Part shown: positions 1-8,870 of the stretch, piece after piece
How positions within the stretch are numbered: position 1 is the first letter of the stretch
Layout of the letters: the number at the start of each line of letters is the position of its first letter
NCBI RefSeq assembly: GCF_902501965.1
Contig: NZ_CABWID010000002.1
Span: 19,532 to 83,531 of the forward strand
DNA length: 64,000 bases
Reading direction: 5' to 3'
From: Collinsella sp. AK_207A
Lineage (GTDB): Bacteria; Actinomycetota; Coriobacteriia; Coriobacteriales; Coriobacteriaceae
Position numbers and translations under genes: made by a program
Notes under the pieces: generated by a model
Database searches by the model: none
The model's input: the letters and a program-made list of their open reading frames with translations, nothing else
Told to the model about the DNA's origin: nothing

Positions 1-1525
1 ACCATTTACGCTGCAGCTCGCCGGCATCGGCGACCGCGGGCGTTGCGGGAGCGGCCGCAGCCGCAACCTGCGCCGGGCTCGCGGTGGGGCGAGGGGCAGG
101 GGCCGGGGCGGGCGCCGGACGCGCAGCGGGGCGAGGGGCGGACACCGGACGCGCAGCGGGAGCTGCAGTTGACGCCGGAGCAGGATGAGGTGCAGACGCA
201 GGCTTCGGCGCCGACACCGGAGCCGAGGCGACCGCAGCAGACGTCACGGCAGGCGCCGCGGCCTGGGCGCGAGCGGCAACCGGCACCGGTACATGGCCCG
301 CCGCGGGAGTCGGTGCATCCGCGCCATCGGAACGCGCGGGAACCGGCGCCGTCACGCCCGCCGCGAGCCGCCGCTCCAGCTGGTCCAGGCGCTCGGCGAG
401 CGCTTCAAGCGTCAGATCGCTCTCGGGCCGCGCAAGCCGCGTGAGCGAGATCTCGAGCACGAGGCGCGCGTCGCTCGCATCGCGCATCTGCAGCGCCGCG
501 TCGTCCAGCACGGTCAGACACCGCGCCAGGCGGTCGGGCGTCTCGAAGCGCGCCGCCTCCTCACCGAGCGCCGCCACCTCGTCGGGGGTACCGTCCACCA
601 GCGCGGAAGCCGCCCCCGCCACGCGCACGGCATAGACGTCACGCAGGTGCGCCACCAGGTCGCGCGTGAGCTCCAGCAGGTCGGCGCCCTCCTCGACCTG
701 GTCTTTTACCAGCTTGAACAGGCCGACCACGTCACGGACGGCAATGCCCTCGGCAAAGCGAGCGAGCACCGTGCTGGACGTCTCGCCCAACAGCGAGACC
801 GCGTCGGCGGTGCGCACGGAACCGTCCCCGAACGTGGAGAGCTGCTCCAGCGCCGAGAGGGCATCGCGCATGCCGCCGCGAGCATGACGCGCCACGATCT
901 CGAGCGCCTCCTCGTCGAACGAGAAGTCCTCCTGCTCGCAGATATAGCGCATGCGCGACACGAGGTCCTCGTTGGCGATGCGATGGAAGTCGAAACGCTG
1001 GCAGCGCGAGAGGATGGTCTCGAGCACCTTCTGCGGATCGGTGGTGCAGAGAACGAAGACCACGTGCGCCGGCGGCTCCTCCAGCGTCTTCAGCAGCGCG
1101 TTGAACGCCGCCGTGGTGAGCATGTGGACCTCATCGATGATATAGACCTTGTAGCGGCCACGCACCGGCGCAAAGCCCACGGAGTTGACGATCTCCTCGC
1201 GCACGTTGTCCACGCCTGTACGGCTCGCGGCGTCCAGCTCGTAGACATCCGGGTGCGTGCCCTCGGCGATGGCCTGGCACTCCGGGCAGTCGCCATCCGG
1301 CAGGCAGCCGTGGCCGGGTGCCGCGTCCTTGGCCTCGTCGCAGAGCAGAGCCTTGGCGAGAATGCGCGCCATAGTGGTCTTACCCGTACCGCGCGGCCCG
1401 CAGAACAGGTAGGCGTGCGAAAGACGTCCCTCGGTAACGGCATTCTCCAGCGTGGAGACGATATGCTGCTGGCCCACCACGCTCTGGAACGTGAGCGGGC
1501 GGTACTTTCGGTACAGTGACTCCAT
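1..1525 (-). CDS. dnaX: DNA polymerase III subunit gamma/tau, 3' end beyond the window
   Basis: Clamp-loader ATPase that loads the beta sliding clamp and bridges the replisome. The frame starts at ATG 1525 (MESLYRKYRPLTFQSVVGQ) and is open to the left edge, giving 508 codons. Visible are the Walker A loop GPRGTGKT (about residues 42-49), a four-Cys zinc module (C, then GC, DC, EC), the Walker B-like IIDEVHML, the LLKTLEEPP segment and the SRC sensor in LSRCQRF. After about residue 390 the chain becomes Ala/Pro-rich, the usual low-complexity linker of gamma/tau. A Shine-Dalgarno CGGAGG precedes the start, and a TATGAT -10-like hexamer lies at 1555-1560 on the minus strand. The missing end would hold the polymerase-binding domain. 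No slippage site can be judged here. Confidence 0.96.
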   Translation of the reverse strand, partial: MESLYRKYRPLTFQSVVGQQHIVSTLENAVTEGRLSHAYLFCGPRGTGKTTMARILAKALLCDEAKDAAPGHGCLPDGDCPECQAIAEGTHPDVYELDAASRTGVDNVREEIVNSVGFAPVRGRYKVYIIDEVHMLTTAAFNALLKTLEEPPAHVVFVLCTTDPQKVLETILSRCQRFDFHRIANEDLVSRMRYICEQEDFSFDEEALEIVARHARGGMRDALSALEQLSTFGDGSVRTADAVSLLGETSSTVLARFAEGIAVRDVVGLFKLVKDQVEEGADLLELTRDLVAHLRDVYAVRVAGAASALVDGTPDEVAALGEEAARFETPDRLARCLTVLDDAALQMRDASDARLVLEISLTRLARPESDLTLEALAERLDQLERRLAAGVTAPVPARSDGADAPTPAAGHVPVPVAARAQAAAPAVTSAAVASAPVSAPKPASAPHPAPASTAAPAARPVSAPRPAARPAPAPAPAPRPTASPAQVAAAAAPATPAVADAGELQRKW

Positions 1526-1677
1526 GGGATCCTCCGGGCGTTGGTTTGGCATCCATCATACCCCGCCGCGCGGAGTGAAACGAAGGGCGACGGACGCACC
1601 GGCCCCGAAACCCGGAGACCAGCGCGCCCGTCGCCCGCAAGACAGCGCCCGATGCGGCGAACGAGGCGCCAGCGGCC

Positions 1678-3162
1678 CTACACGATGGGGCTGATACCCG
1701 AGAAGTGCAGGTAGAGCGAGATGATCGCCACGACCACCACGATGACGGCGATGATCTTGTCGTGCATGTTCGGCAGCACGGCCTTGCCGCGGCCGCGCTC
1801 CCCCGCCACGTATACCACGATGGCCGGCGCAAAGAGGATCGTCGTCACCATGACACCCTGCAACCCGCACGACCACACCAGGAAGATGGTGTAGATGAAG
1901 CTCAGCGTGCCGAAGAACCGCGCCGTGCCCACGCTCGGCGCGTAGCGGCCGCTCCCCGTGTCGCCCTTCCAGCCCAGCACCATGTAGTACGCGGCGGAGC
2001 AGACGTACGGGATGAGGATGGTCGAGACCGCGCACGCGTAGAAGAACTGGTACGTGCTGTTCGCCACCACCGAGAGGATGAGGAAGAGCTGCATGATGCC
2101 CGAGCTCACCAGAATGGTGACGATGGGCGCGCCGTGCTCGTTCGTCTTGGCGAAGGCCAGCGGGAACGTGCCCTGGCGCGCGGCCTCGTACGGCGTCTCG
2201 GACGCGATGATCACATAGCCGAGCATGGCGCCCACGAGCGAGAGCACCACGCCGAGGTTCACCACCGCAGCGCCCACGGGCCCGATCGCGTGCTCCAGGA
2301 TGCCGGCCATGGAGGGCGTAGCGAGCTCGGCCATCTGAGCGCGCGGCATGATGCCAAGCGAGAGCAGCGAGATGAGCAGGTAGAGCACGAACACGGCAAC
2401 GAAGCCGATCGTGGTGGCGCGGCCCACGTCATTCACGTACTTGGCGCGACCGGAGATGACGATCGCGCCCTCGATGCCGGTGAACACCCACACGAGCGCC
2501 ACCATGGTGGAGACGATCTGCGAGGCAAAGTCCGGACCACCCGGCTCACCCCAGAAATTATCCATGAAGATGGCCGGGTCGAACTTACCCAGCAGCAGGA
2601 TGGACACCACGAAGAGGCCCAACGGCACCAGCTTGGCGATGGTGACGATGGTGTTGATGCCCGCTGCCTCCTTGACGCCGCGGCTCACCAGGTATGTGAG
2701 CACCCAGAGGAAGATGGACGCGCAAACGCACGAGACCATGTTGTTGCCGTCTCCGAACACCGGGAAGAAGTAACCCAGCGCACCGAAGAGCAGCACCGCG
2801 AAGCCCACGTTGGAGAGGCACGCGCTGATCCAGTACCCCCACGCGGAGTTGAAGCCCACGTAGTCGCCAAAGCCCGCCGCCGCGTAGGCGTAGATGCCGC
2901 CGGTCAGGTCCGGACGCGCCTGCGAGAGCCCCTTGAACGCCATCATGAGCGCGAAGACGCCCACGAAGCAGATCACCCACGAGACCAGCACTGCGGCCGT
3001 GTTGGCACCGCCCGCCGCCATGTCTCCCGCGAGCGAGAAGATTCCGCCGCAGATGCTTGCGGTGATGACCATCATGGTCAGGCGGAAGAGGTTCAACCCG
3101 TTCGGATCGATGATGTCGCCCTTCTCGTCCGACGTGATGACCGTCTTGGCTTCTTCCGACAT
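1678..3162 (-). CDS. APC-superfamily basic amino-acid antiporter
   Basis: Integral membrane amino-acid transporter of 494 residues, about 12 hydrophobic segments. The family-typical N-terminal stretch LTMMVITASICGGIFSLAGD and the following GGANTAAVLVSW / TGGIYAYAAAGFGDYVGFNSAWGYW segments resemble the basic amino-acid/polyamine antiporter group (ArcD/YdgI-like). The start at ATG 3162 is chosen because GGGAGCG precedes it; an in-frame extension to 3240 has no ribosome site and is not conserved-looking. It lies 88 bp downstream of a DDAH-type hydrolase on the same strand, so an exchange of an arginine derivative for its product (citrulline or ornithine) is a reasonable inference. The substrate cannot be read from sequence alone. 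Confidence 0.88.
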   Translation of the reverse strand: MSEEAKTVITSDEKGDIIDPNGLNLFRLTMMVITASICGGIFSLAGDMAAGGANTAAVLVSWVICFVGVFALMMAFKGLSQARPDLTGGIYAYAAAGFGDYVGFNSAWGYWISACLSNVGFAVLLFGALGYFFPVFGDGNNMVSCVCASIFLWVLTYLVSRGVKEAAGINTIVTIAKLVPLGLFVVSILLLGKFDPAIFMDNFWGEPGGPDFASQIVSTMVALVWVFTGIEGAIVISGRAKYVNDVGRATTIGFVAVFVLYLLISLLSLGIMPRAQMAELATPSMAGILEHAIGPVGAAVVNLGVVLSLVGAMLGYVIIASETPYEAARQGTFPLAFAKTNEHGAPIVTILVSSGIMQLFLILSVVANSTYQFFYACAVSTILIPYVCSAAYYMVLGWKGDTGSGRYAPSVGTARFFGTLSFIYTIFLVWSCGLQGVMVTTILFAPAIVVYVAGERGRGKAVLPNMHDKIIAVIVVVVAIISLYLHFSGISPIV

Positions 3163-3250
3163 AAAACGCTCCCTTCCCAAAACGAGATACAGGAAAGCGG
3201 CGCCGACGTCGCAGGTGACGGCGACGCCACTGCAGAGCATGGCGCGGACG

Positions 3251-4027
3251 CTAGAAGCGCAGGGAGAGGCAGGACAGGCCGCCGTCGACCTTGCGGTACT
3301 CGGAGGTGTCGACCACGAGCGTCTTGTAGCCCAGGTCCTGGACCGCCTTGAGCACGGTCGGGTAGCCCTCGGCCACGATGACGGTGCCGTTCACCCAGAT
3401 GCAGTTGGCGCCGTAGGCCTCATTCTCGGGTACGACGACCTTGTTGTACTGGGCGAAGTCCGGCTTGTCGATGAACTCGCCGGAAACGAGCATGTTGCCG
3501 TCCTCGATGTAGTTCACGCCGGTCTTGAGGTGCAGGACCTCCTCCAGCGGCACCTCGGAGCCCTCGAGGCCCCAACCGGCCAGGATCTCGCAGAACTGGC
3601 GGATGCCCTCCTCGTTGGTGCGGGCGGAGCGGCCGATGTAGAAGTGGTCGCCGACCATCATGACGTCGCCGCCGTCCAGCGTGCCGGGGGCCTCGATATG
3701 CTTGATGTGCTCGTCGTCGAAGAAGCGGCGCACGGCCGGCTCGATCTCGTTCTTCTCGCCGTTACGGCTGGGCGCACCGGGGTTGGTAATGATGGCACCG
3801 CAGCGCGTAATGACCGCGGGGTCCTCCACGAAGCAGCTGTCGGGGTACTGCTCCAGCGCGGGCAGGACGGTCACGTCCACGCCGCACTGCTCGAGCGCGT
3901 GCTCGTAATCGTAGTGCTCCTCGATGGCGCGCTCGTAGATGGGCTGTCCCAGCTCGGGGGCGCTGGTGATGCCGTTGCTGAGGGACTTACCGGGACGGCG
4001 AATGATGACGTGGCTGAACTTGGTCAT
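3251..4027 (-). CDS. Dimethylarginine dimethylaminohydrolase-type amidinohydrolase
   Basis: Member of the guanidine-modifying (amidinotransferase) superfamily. 258 residues is the DDAH length, shorter than the roughly 400 of arginine deiminase. Motifs: YPDSCFVEDPAV near residue 65, the GTLDGGD substrate loop, a catalytic-type His in LHLKTGVNYIEDGN, and the nucleophilic Cys near the C-terminus in GGLSCLSLRF (about C253). DDAH enzymes hydrolyse N-omega-methylated arginines to citrulline and methylamines; some relatives act on free arginine. The start ATG 4027 follows AAGGAGGGTTCCC. The gene sits between the antiporter and a divergent GntR regulator, suggesting a small arginine-derivative catabolic unit. 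Reaction type is well supported; the exact substrate is not. Confidence 0.87.
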   Translation of the reverse strand: MTKFSHVIIRRPGKSLSNGITSAPELGQPIYERAIEEHYDYEHALEQCGVDVTVLPALEQYPDSCFVEDPAVITRCGAIITNPGAPSRNGEKNEIEPAVRRFFDDEHIKHIEAPGTLDGGDVMMVGDHFYIGRSARTNEEGIRQFCEILAGWGLEGSEVPLEEVLHLKTGVNYIEDGNMLVSGEFIDKPDFAQYNKVVVPENEAYGANCIWVNGTVIVAEGYPTVLKAVQDLGYKTLVVDTSEYRKVDGGLSCLSLRF

Positions 4028-4114
4028 GGGAACCCTCCTTGGTTCGACGATCGGGGCCTCCCAGCGCGGGAAGCCCGCTTTCCCCACCGCTGATGATAGC
4101 AGGTTTTCTCCGTT

Positions 4115-4131
4115 TTGTATGATGTATACAA
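4115..4131. promoter_or_regulatory. Candidate GntR operator
   Basis: TTGTAT-N5-ATACAA inverted repeat in the 228-bp gap between the hydrolase (leftward) and the GntR regulator (rightward). Size and placement fit a FadR-type GntR dimer controlling both directions. This is inference from position and symmetry. Confidence 0.5.
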
Positions 4132-4255
4132 TCTTTATCGGGAGGTTTCGTTCCTCGAACGGTTTGATGAACAGATGCTCTTTACAGCTGCATATGCACA
4201 CAAAGTTCATATCGCATATACTGCATGCAACAAACGCACGGAACGGATAGGGCCT

Positions 4256-4900
4256 ATGCAGCCGACGTCGCTCAAAGACAACGTATACCGGTATATTTCG
4301 CATCGCATCGATACGGGCGAGCTCACCGCCGGAGACCGCGTGGCCGAGCAGGGCATCTGCACCGCGCTCGGCGTCTCGCGCACGCCGGTCCGCGAGGCGC
4401 TCATCCAGCTGGCGAGCGACGGATACTTGGACAACGAGCCCCGCAAGGGATTTCGCGTGCGCGGGTTCAGCCGGCGCAACGCCGAGGAGGTCTTCGAGAT
4501 CATGGGGCCGCTCGACGGCGAGGCAGCCTTTCTCGCCTGCCCGCAGATGGACGACGAGGCGCTCGCCCAGCTCCGCTTCCTGGTGGGGTCCATGGACCTC
4601 GCCATCGAGAGCGGACTCGTGCGGCGCTACGACGAGATCCAGCGCGACTTCCACAACACCTACGTGGAGCGCTGCGGCAACGAGCGTCTGAAGACGATGA
4701 TCGCCCAGCTCTCGCGCTGCTTCATCAAGCAGGACTACGGCAGCGTGGACCGCGAGACGGCGCGCGCCCTGCTGCAGCGGGCGAACGACGAGCACAAGCG
4801 CATCGTGGGACTGTTTGAGGCCGGCGACGCGCGCGGGCTCCGCACCTACATCCGCGACGTCCACTGGGCCACGGAGAACGCGCAGTACAACGCCTGGTAG
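4256..4900 (+). CDS. GntR-family transcriptional regulator (FadR/FCD subfamily)
   Basis: 214-residue repressor. Residues about 3-70 form the winged helix (LKDNVYRYISHRIDTGELTAG, then EQGICTALGVSRTPVREALIQL, the family signature). The rest is an all-helical FCD ligand domain, with EIMGPLDGEAAFLAC, a DFHNTYVERCGNERL segment carrying the usual His, and a closing DEHKRIVGLFEAGD segment. The frame is open upstream to 4115, but ATG 4256 fits the start of the family better. It is divergent from the DDAH/antiporter pair and has the palindrome at 4115-4131 in the shared gap, so it most likely controls them in response to an arginine derivative or carboxylate. Confidence 0.88.
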   Translation: MQPTSLKDNVYRYISHRIDTGELTAGDRVAEQGICTALGVSRTPVREALIQLASDGYLDNEPRKGFRVRGFSRRNAEEVFEIMGPLDGEAAFLACPQMDDEALAQLRFLVGSMDLAIESGLVRRYDEIQRDFHNTYVERCGNERLKTMIAQLSRCFIKQDYGSVDRETARALLQRANDEHKRIVGLFEAGDARGLRTYIRDVHWATENAQYNAW

Positions 4901-4956
4901 GACCGCTCCGGCACGCGGAGGGCCGTCACAGCACCCTGAACGGCGCCCACAACGCG

Positions 4957-4990
4957 CAGGGGGCGCCGCCCGTGCGAGCGACGCCCCCTG
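4957..4990. terminator. Bidirectional hairpin, possible terminator
   Basis: CAGGGGGCG pairs with CGCCCCCTG across a 16-nt loop between the convergent GntR gene and the permease fragment. There is no clear T-run, so intrinsic termination would be weak. Confidence 0.4.
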
Positions 4991-5034
4991 GGAAGGAAGT
5001 GGGTCCCCATGCGACCCATGGAAAACGCGCTGGT

Positions 5035-5330
5035 CTACGCCTGCTTGCCAGCCCCGGCCTTACCGCGCACGGAACGGTGTTCGTACCATTCCTTGATGCG
5101 GGGCCCAGCCATCTGGATCAGGATGACGACGATCAGGATGACGCCCTTGATCGTGTCATTGATGAGGGAGTCCATCTTGAGCGCGATGATGATCTTGTCG
5201 ATCACGGTGTAGGACATGGCGCCGAAGAGCACGCCCAGGATGCGACCGCGACCGCCGCTCATGCTGATGCCGCCGAGCACCGTGGCCGCGATGGCGTACA
5301 TCTCGTAGCTGTTGCCCGTGGTAGCCGGGT
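5035..5330 (-). pseudogene. Sugar ABC transporter permease (RbsC/MglC type), C-terminal fragment
   Basis: The minus strand encodes the last ~98 residues of a ribose/galactoside-type permease: GNSYEMYAIAATVLGGISMS, GGRGRILGVLFGA, then a final membrane segment DTIKGVILIVVILIQM and a basic tail ending at TAG 5035. The N-terminal two thirds of a normal ~320-residue permease are missing. Homology stops at about 5330, where the opposite strand abruptly becomes a LacI DNA-binding domain. No ATPase or binding-protein gene is near. This is a deletion remnant. Confidence 0.8.
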
Positions 5331-5671
5331 CGCACGAGGCGTTCATCGCCGAGCTCGTGGGCAAGGAGACGCTCGAGCGCATCAGCGAGTCCATGCGCTC
5401 GCTGGGGTACCGGGGCAACGTGCGCACCGCCGCTCGGCTCAACCGCTCCCCGCTCATCGTCGTCAACATTCCCTGGCTCGACAACCCGTTCTACGCCGAG
5501 ATCGCGCGCATGACCACGCCGACGCTGACGACGGTGAACCAGCCACGCTACCAGATGGGATTCTCCGCCTGCAAGATGCTGATGGAGATCATGGACGGCA
5601 CCGAGGGGGCCACGAGCTCCATGGTGTTCGACACCGAGCTGGTCGTGCGCGAGTCAACCGTGCGGCGATAG
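5330..5671 (+). pseudogene. LacI-family repressor, doubly deleted remnant
   Basis: The reading frame keeps the second half of the LacI helix-turn-helix and hinge (ETLERISESMRSLGYRGN, VRTAARLNRS), then the first core strands (PLIVVNIPWLDNPFYAEIAR). It jumps directly to the extreme C-terminus (LTTVNQPRYQMGFSACKML, ending VVRESTVRR). Roughly 200 residues of effector domain are lost, as is the N-terminal recognition helix. Together with the facing permease fragment it shows that a divergent regulator/transporter locus was removed by deletion. Confidence 0.8.
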
Positions 5672-5779
5672 CCGGCCAGGAGCCAAGGGAGTTCGCGCTG
5701 CGGCGCGCTGCGGCGATTATGCGGAGAGGGGTCGCACGAGATACCCTCGGCGCGGTGGCGGCTGCGTCCGGCGTCTCCG

Positions 5780-5788
5780 TGCTAGAAT
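5780..5788 (+). promoter_or_regulatory. Candidate extended -10 promoter of the cell-wall cluster
   Basis: TG-C-TAGAAT, an extended -10 element, lies 54 bp before the kinase start and after the pseudogene. No good -35 is visible. It is a candidate promoter for the following cluster of overlapping genes. Confidence 0.4.
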
Positions 5789-5841
5789 GCGAGCCGAGCC
5801 TTCACATACACCTCAAACGAACCCGAAAGGCGCACGGCACC

Positions 5842-7821
5842 ATGCCGCTTTTCAGTCGACACCATTCCACCGGGAATATTCCCCGACCTGCCCAGCGACC
5901 TGCCCAACCCGGCCGCATGGGCGCCCCTGCGCCGCAGGCCGCCCAGCCTGTGCCGGCCACTGCCCTGCCGGCACCTGATCCTGCCGGCACCGCGCAGTCA
6001 ACCCTGCTCCGCCGGTACCGCCCCCTCGAGACGCGGGCCACCGGCGGTTTTGGCTCCGTCGAGATCTGCCTGGACCGTCGCCTCCAGCGGCGCGTGGCCA
6101 TCAAGCGCATCCCGCTCACCGCCAACGGGGCCGGCATTCCCGCCCAGACCATGGCGGCGGCCCTCGCCGAGGCGCGCACGGCCGGCATGCTCGCCCATCC
6201 CAACATCGTGTCGGTCCTGGACTTCACCTTTGACGCCGCCTACGCCTACCTGGTAATGGAGTACGTCGACGGCATGAACCTCGCCGAGTTCCTGGCCCGG
6301 GTAGACGGCAACTCGCTCACCTACGACGAAGCCGCCTGCGTGGCAGACGCACTCGTCCAAGCCCTCGCCCACGCGCACGCCAACGGGGTGCTGCATCTGG
6401 ACATCAAGCCCGCGAACGTGCTCATCGACCGTGCCGGGCATGTAAAGCTCGCTGACTTTGGCATGGCGACGCTCGCCAGCGCCGCGGGGTTTGGCGGGGC
6501 ACGGGGCGGGACGATCGGCTACATGCCGCCCGAGCAGCTGGAGGGGCTCGCGGTGGACGAGCGCGCCGACGTGTTCTCGCTCGCGGCGGTGCTCTACGAG
6601 TGCCTCTGCGGCAACGCCCCCTTTGTCGCCGCAACGCCGGCGGACTCGCTTGCGCTCATAGAGTCCGGGGCCGAGGCACCCTCCGAACTGCTGCCCGAGC
6701 TCCCCGCAGACGCCGAGGCAGCACTCCTGCAGGCACTCTCCCCGACCCCCGCCGTCCGCATGGCGGAGGTGCAGGAGCTGGGAGACCGCTTCTGCGCGGA
6801 GCTGGGAGACCCGCGCGCCGGCCGCTCGAGCCTGGCGCGCATCATCGAACGCCTAACCTCGGACGAAGACCCCGACGCTACCATCGAGGCGCCCGCCGAA
6901 ACCGAGGACCCCTGGGAGCGCGACCCCGCCGAAGGCCTGCTCGGCAGCCGGTTTCCCCAAGCGCGGCGCGTGCTGCGCGGCGTCGTCGCCGGCGCCGCCA
7001 CCGCCTTCTCGGTCCACGCCTACGACCCGATCGCCAACGCGCTGCACGCCGCCTCCACCTCGGCGGACCCCGCGCAGAGCGCGCCGGGCTGGATCCTCGC
7101 TTCGCTGGTGACGGGCGTTGCCGGCGGCGTGGCACCGCAGCTCGCGGCGGCGTTCGCCGCGCTCTTGGCCACCGCGTCCGTCCTTGACCCCGCATCGATT
7201 CCGGCAACGCTCCCCACCGCCGTGCTCCTGGCGGCCATCGGCCTGGGCTGGTGGATCGCCTGGGGCCGCACGCCCGGAGCCGCCGCCGGCTACACGGCCA
7301 CGCTCGCGCTCGCGCTGGTGAGCGGAGATGCCGTGGCGCTCGCGCCCCTCGCCGCGGCCTACCTCGCCTTCGACGCCCCGCCCGCAGCTGCCGCGGCCAC
7401 GTTTCTCACGGCCTCCGTCACCGCTGCGGCCGTGCTCGCGCAGGGCGCCGGAGCGGGCGTGCCCCTCTCGCTCGCGCTCGGCGCCTGGACCGCGCCCGCT
7501 TTCCTCGTTCAAGCCGTGGGACTCGCCGCCACCGCCGCCCTCGTCTCGTTTGTGCTCCAGCGCGCCTGGAGGCGCTACGACGAAGCCGCGCAGGCAGACG
7601 CGGCCACCGCTCCCGCGGCCGGGTTCGCCCTCGCGGCCGCGCTGCCGCTCCCCTTGGTGGTCGCGCTCACCTGCCTTGCGCACCCTATGGAAATTCCCAG
7701 CTTACCGCCCCAGCTCCTCGCCCCGGCCATAGCCCGGGGAACCGTTTCCTCTATAATCGTTGGGATTTGCCTGTACCTCTTCGGCTATAGAAAAGAACCT
7801 TCGGAGGGTGATTGTTCGTGA
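5842..7821 (+). CDS. Membrane serine/threonine protein kinase without PASTA repeats
   Basis: 659 residues, start ATG 5842 after CGAAAGG. A Pro/Ala-rich N-terminus (to about residue 50) precedes a Hanks kinase domain: glycine loop TGGFGSVE, ATP lysine K88 (VAIKRI), catalytic loop HLDIKPAN (D187), DFG (D205) and a GTIGYMPPEQL activation segment. The catalytic loop has HLD rather than HRD. The C-terminal ~300 residues hold about eight Ala-rich hydrophobic segments with short loops and no recognisable extracellular sensor, which is unusual for a bacterial kinase. Its stop overlaps the GTG of the first FHA gene (GTGA), so translation is probably coupled. Likely substrates are the neighbouring FHA and cell-wall proteins (inference). 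Confidence 0.88.
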   Translation: MPLFSRHHSTGNIPRPAQRPAQPGRMGAPAPQAAQPVPATALPAPDPAGTAQSTLLRRYRPLETRATGGFGSVEICLDRRLQRRVAIKRIPLTANGAGIPAQTMAAALAEARTAGMLAHPNIVSVLDFTFDAAYAYLVMEYVDGMNLAEFLARVDGNSLTYDEAACVADALVQALAHAHANGVLHLDIKPANVLIDRAGHVKLADFGMATLASAAGFGGARGGTIGYMPPEQLEGLAVDERADVFSLAAVLYECLCGNAPFVAATPADSLALIESGAEAPSELLPELPADAEAALLQALSPTPAVRMAEVQELGDRFCAELGDPRAGRSSLARIIERLTSDEDPDATIEAPAETEDPWERDPAEGLLGSRFPQARRVLRGVVAGAATAFSVHAYDPIANALHAASTSADPAQSAPGWILASLVTGVAGGVAPQLAAAFAALLATASVLDPASIPATLPTAVLLAAIGLGWWIAWGRTPGAAAGYTATLALALVSGDAVALAPLAAAYLAFDAPPAAAAATFLTASVTAAAVLAQGAGAGVPLSLALGAWTAPAFLVQAVGLAATAALVSFVLQRAWRRYDEAAQADAATAPAAGFALAAALPLPLVVALTCLAHPMEIPSLPPQLLAPAIARGTVSSIIVGICLYLFGYRKEPSEGDCS

Positions 7822-8864
7822 ACTTCCTGAGTATCTTCGAGAGCCGCGTTTCCGACATCTTCGGTGCCGCGCGAGCGCCTTTCTCCTTCAAGAAGCTCGC
7901 CAAGCAGGCGGCGCACGAGATGGAGGACCAGACGCTCGTGGTGAACGGGGTCAACACGGCCCCCGCGCTCTACACGGTGCTCGTTGCGAACGATGACGAC
8001 CCCCTGCTCGCCCCGTACTACCCGCAGCTCTCGCGCGAGGTCTGCGAGCTGGTGAAGGCCCAGGCCGAGAAGAAGAGCTACACCTTTGTGGGCGAGCCGC
8101 TGGTCCGCTTCATGATCGATCCCTCGCTCAAGGGCGGTCGCTTCTCCGTGTTCGCCGAGAACGTGGACGCGCCCACCCTCGGCCGTCTCTACGAGGAGGA
8201 GCGCGCCTACCAGAAGGGGCTCTCGGCCAGCCAGCCGGCGCCCATGCCCCAGCGCCCCGCCGCACCGGCGCCCGCCCCTGTTGCAACGCCTGCCCTGGCG
8301 CAGGCCCCGAACGTCCCCGCGATGTCCGCGCAGACCGACGCTCCCGGCGACCCGTTCGCCGTCGATCCCTTCGGCCCCGGCGCCGCCCCCGTGCCGACCG
8401 CCGCTCCCGCGGCTCTCGCGCCGGCACCCGTGCCCGCGCCCATCCCCGTGCCGCAGACCGTTAGCCGCGACCAGCTCGGCGTCCTGGGCGGGGCTGCCGC
8501 CACAGGCGCCATGGCGGGCATCGGCGCCGAGAGCGTCTCCGCCAACCTTGCCGGCGTCCGCACGCCCCAGCCGCCCGCCATCCCGCAGGCCCAGCTCGTG
8601 GACGTGGTGACTGGAGAGACCTTCAACATCGCGCAGACCCCCTGCACCGTCGGCCGCGAGCGCGCTGCCGCCGACGTGGTGCTCCGCGACCCCAACGTGT
8701 CGCGCCGCCACGCGCAGCTGACCTTTACCGGAAGCGCCTGGACCATCGAGGACCTGGGCTCCACCAACGGAACGCTCGTGAACAGCCGTCGCATCACCCG
8801 CTGCCCGCTGCGCAGCGGCGACGTGCTCACCTTCGGCCTTTCCACCTTTGAGTTTAGGGGCTGA
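7818..8864 (+). CDS. fhaA: FhaA-like protein: DUF3662 domain plus FHA domain
   Basis: 348-residue cytoplasmic scaffold. The N-terminal ~115 residues (NFLSIFESRVSDIFGAARAP, later YTFVGEPLVRFMIDP) match the DUF3662/FhaA-N domain. A Pro/Ala linker follows, and a C-terminal FHA domain (CTVGRE, SRRHAQL, LGSTNGTLVN) binds phosphothreonine. Start GTG 7818 is preferred over TTG 7812 because GGAGGG lies 9 nt upstream of it, and the GTG overlaps the kinase stop. In mycobacteria FhaA recruits phosphorylated MviN and PBPA to the wall machinery; here it sits between a kinase and a SEDS-PBP gene, consistent with that role. Confidence 0.93.
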   Translation: MNFLSIFESRVSDIFGAARAPFSFKKLAKQAAHEMEDQTLVVNGVNTAPALYTVLVANDDDPLLAPYYPQLSREVCELVKAQAEKKSYTFVGEPLVRFMIDPSLKGGRFSVFAENVDAPTLGRLYEEERAYQKGLSASQPAPMPQRPAAPAPAPVATPALAQAPNVPAMSAQTDAPGDPFAVDPFGPGAAPVPTAAPAALAPAPVPAPIPVPQTVSRDQLGVLGGAAATGAMAGIGAESVSANLAGVRTPQPPAIPQAQLVDVVTGETFNIAQTPCTVGRERAAADVVLRDPNVSRRHAQLTFTGSAWTIEDLGSTNGTLVNSRRITRCPLRSGDVLTFGLSTFEFRG

Positions 8865-8870
8865 TCCCAC

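Noticed and set aside
185..1519. Long plus-strand open frame over dnaX
   Set aside because: Antisense shadow of dnaX in GC-rich DNA; composition is Arg/His-rich with no recognisable domain.
4972..5841. N-terminal extension of the kinase frame
   Set aside because: It covers the permease/LacI scar in another frame; the true start ATG 5842 has a ribosome site and plausible sequence.
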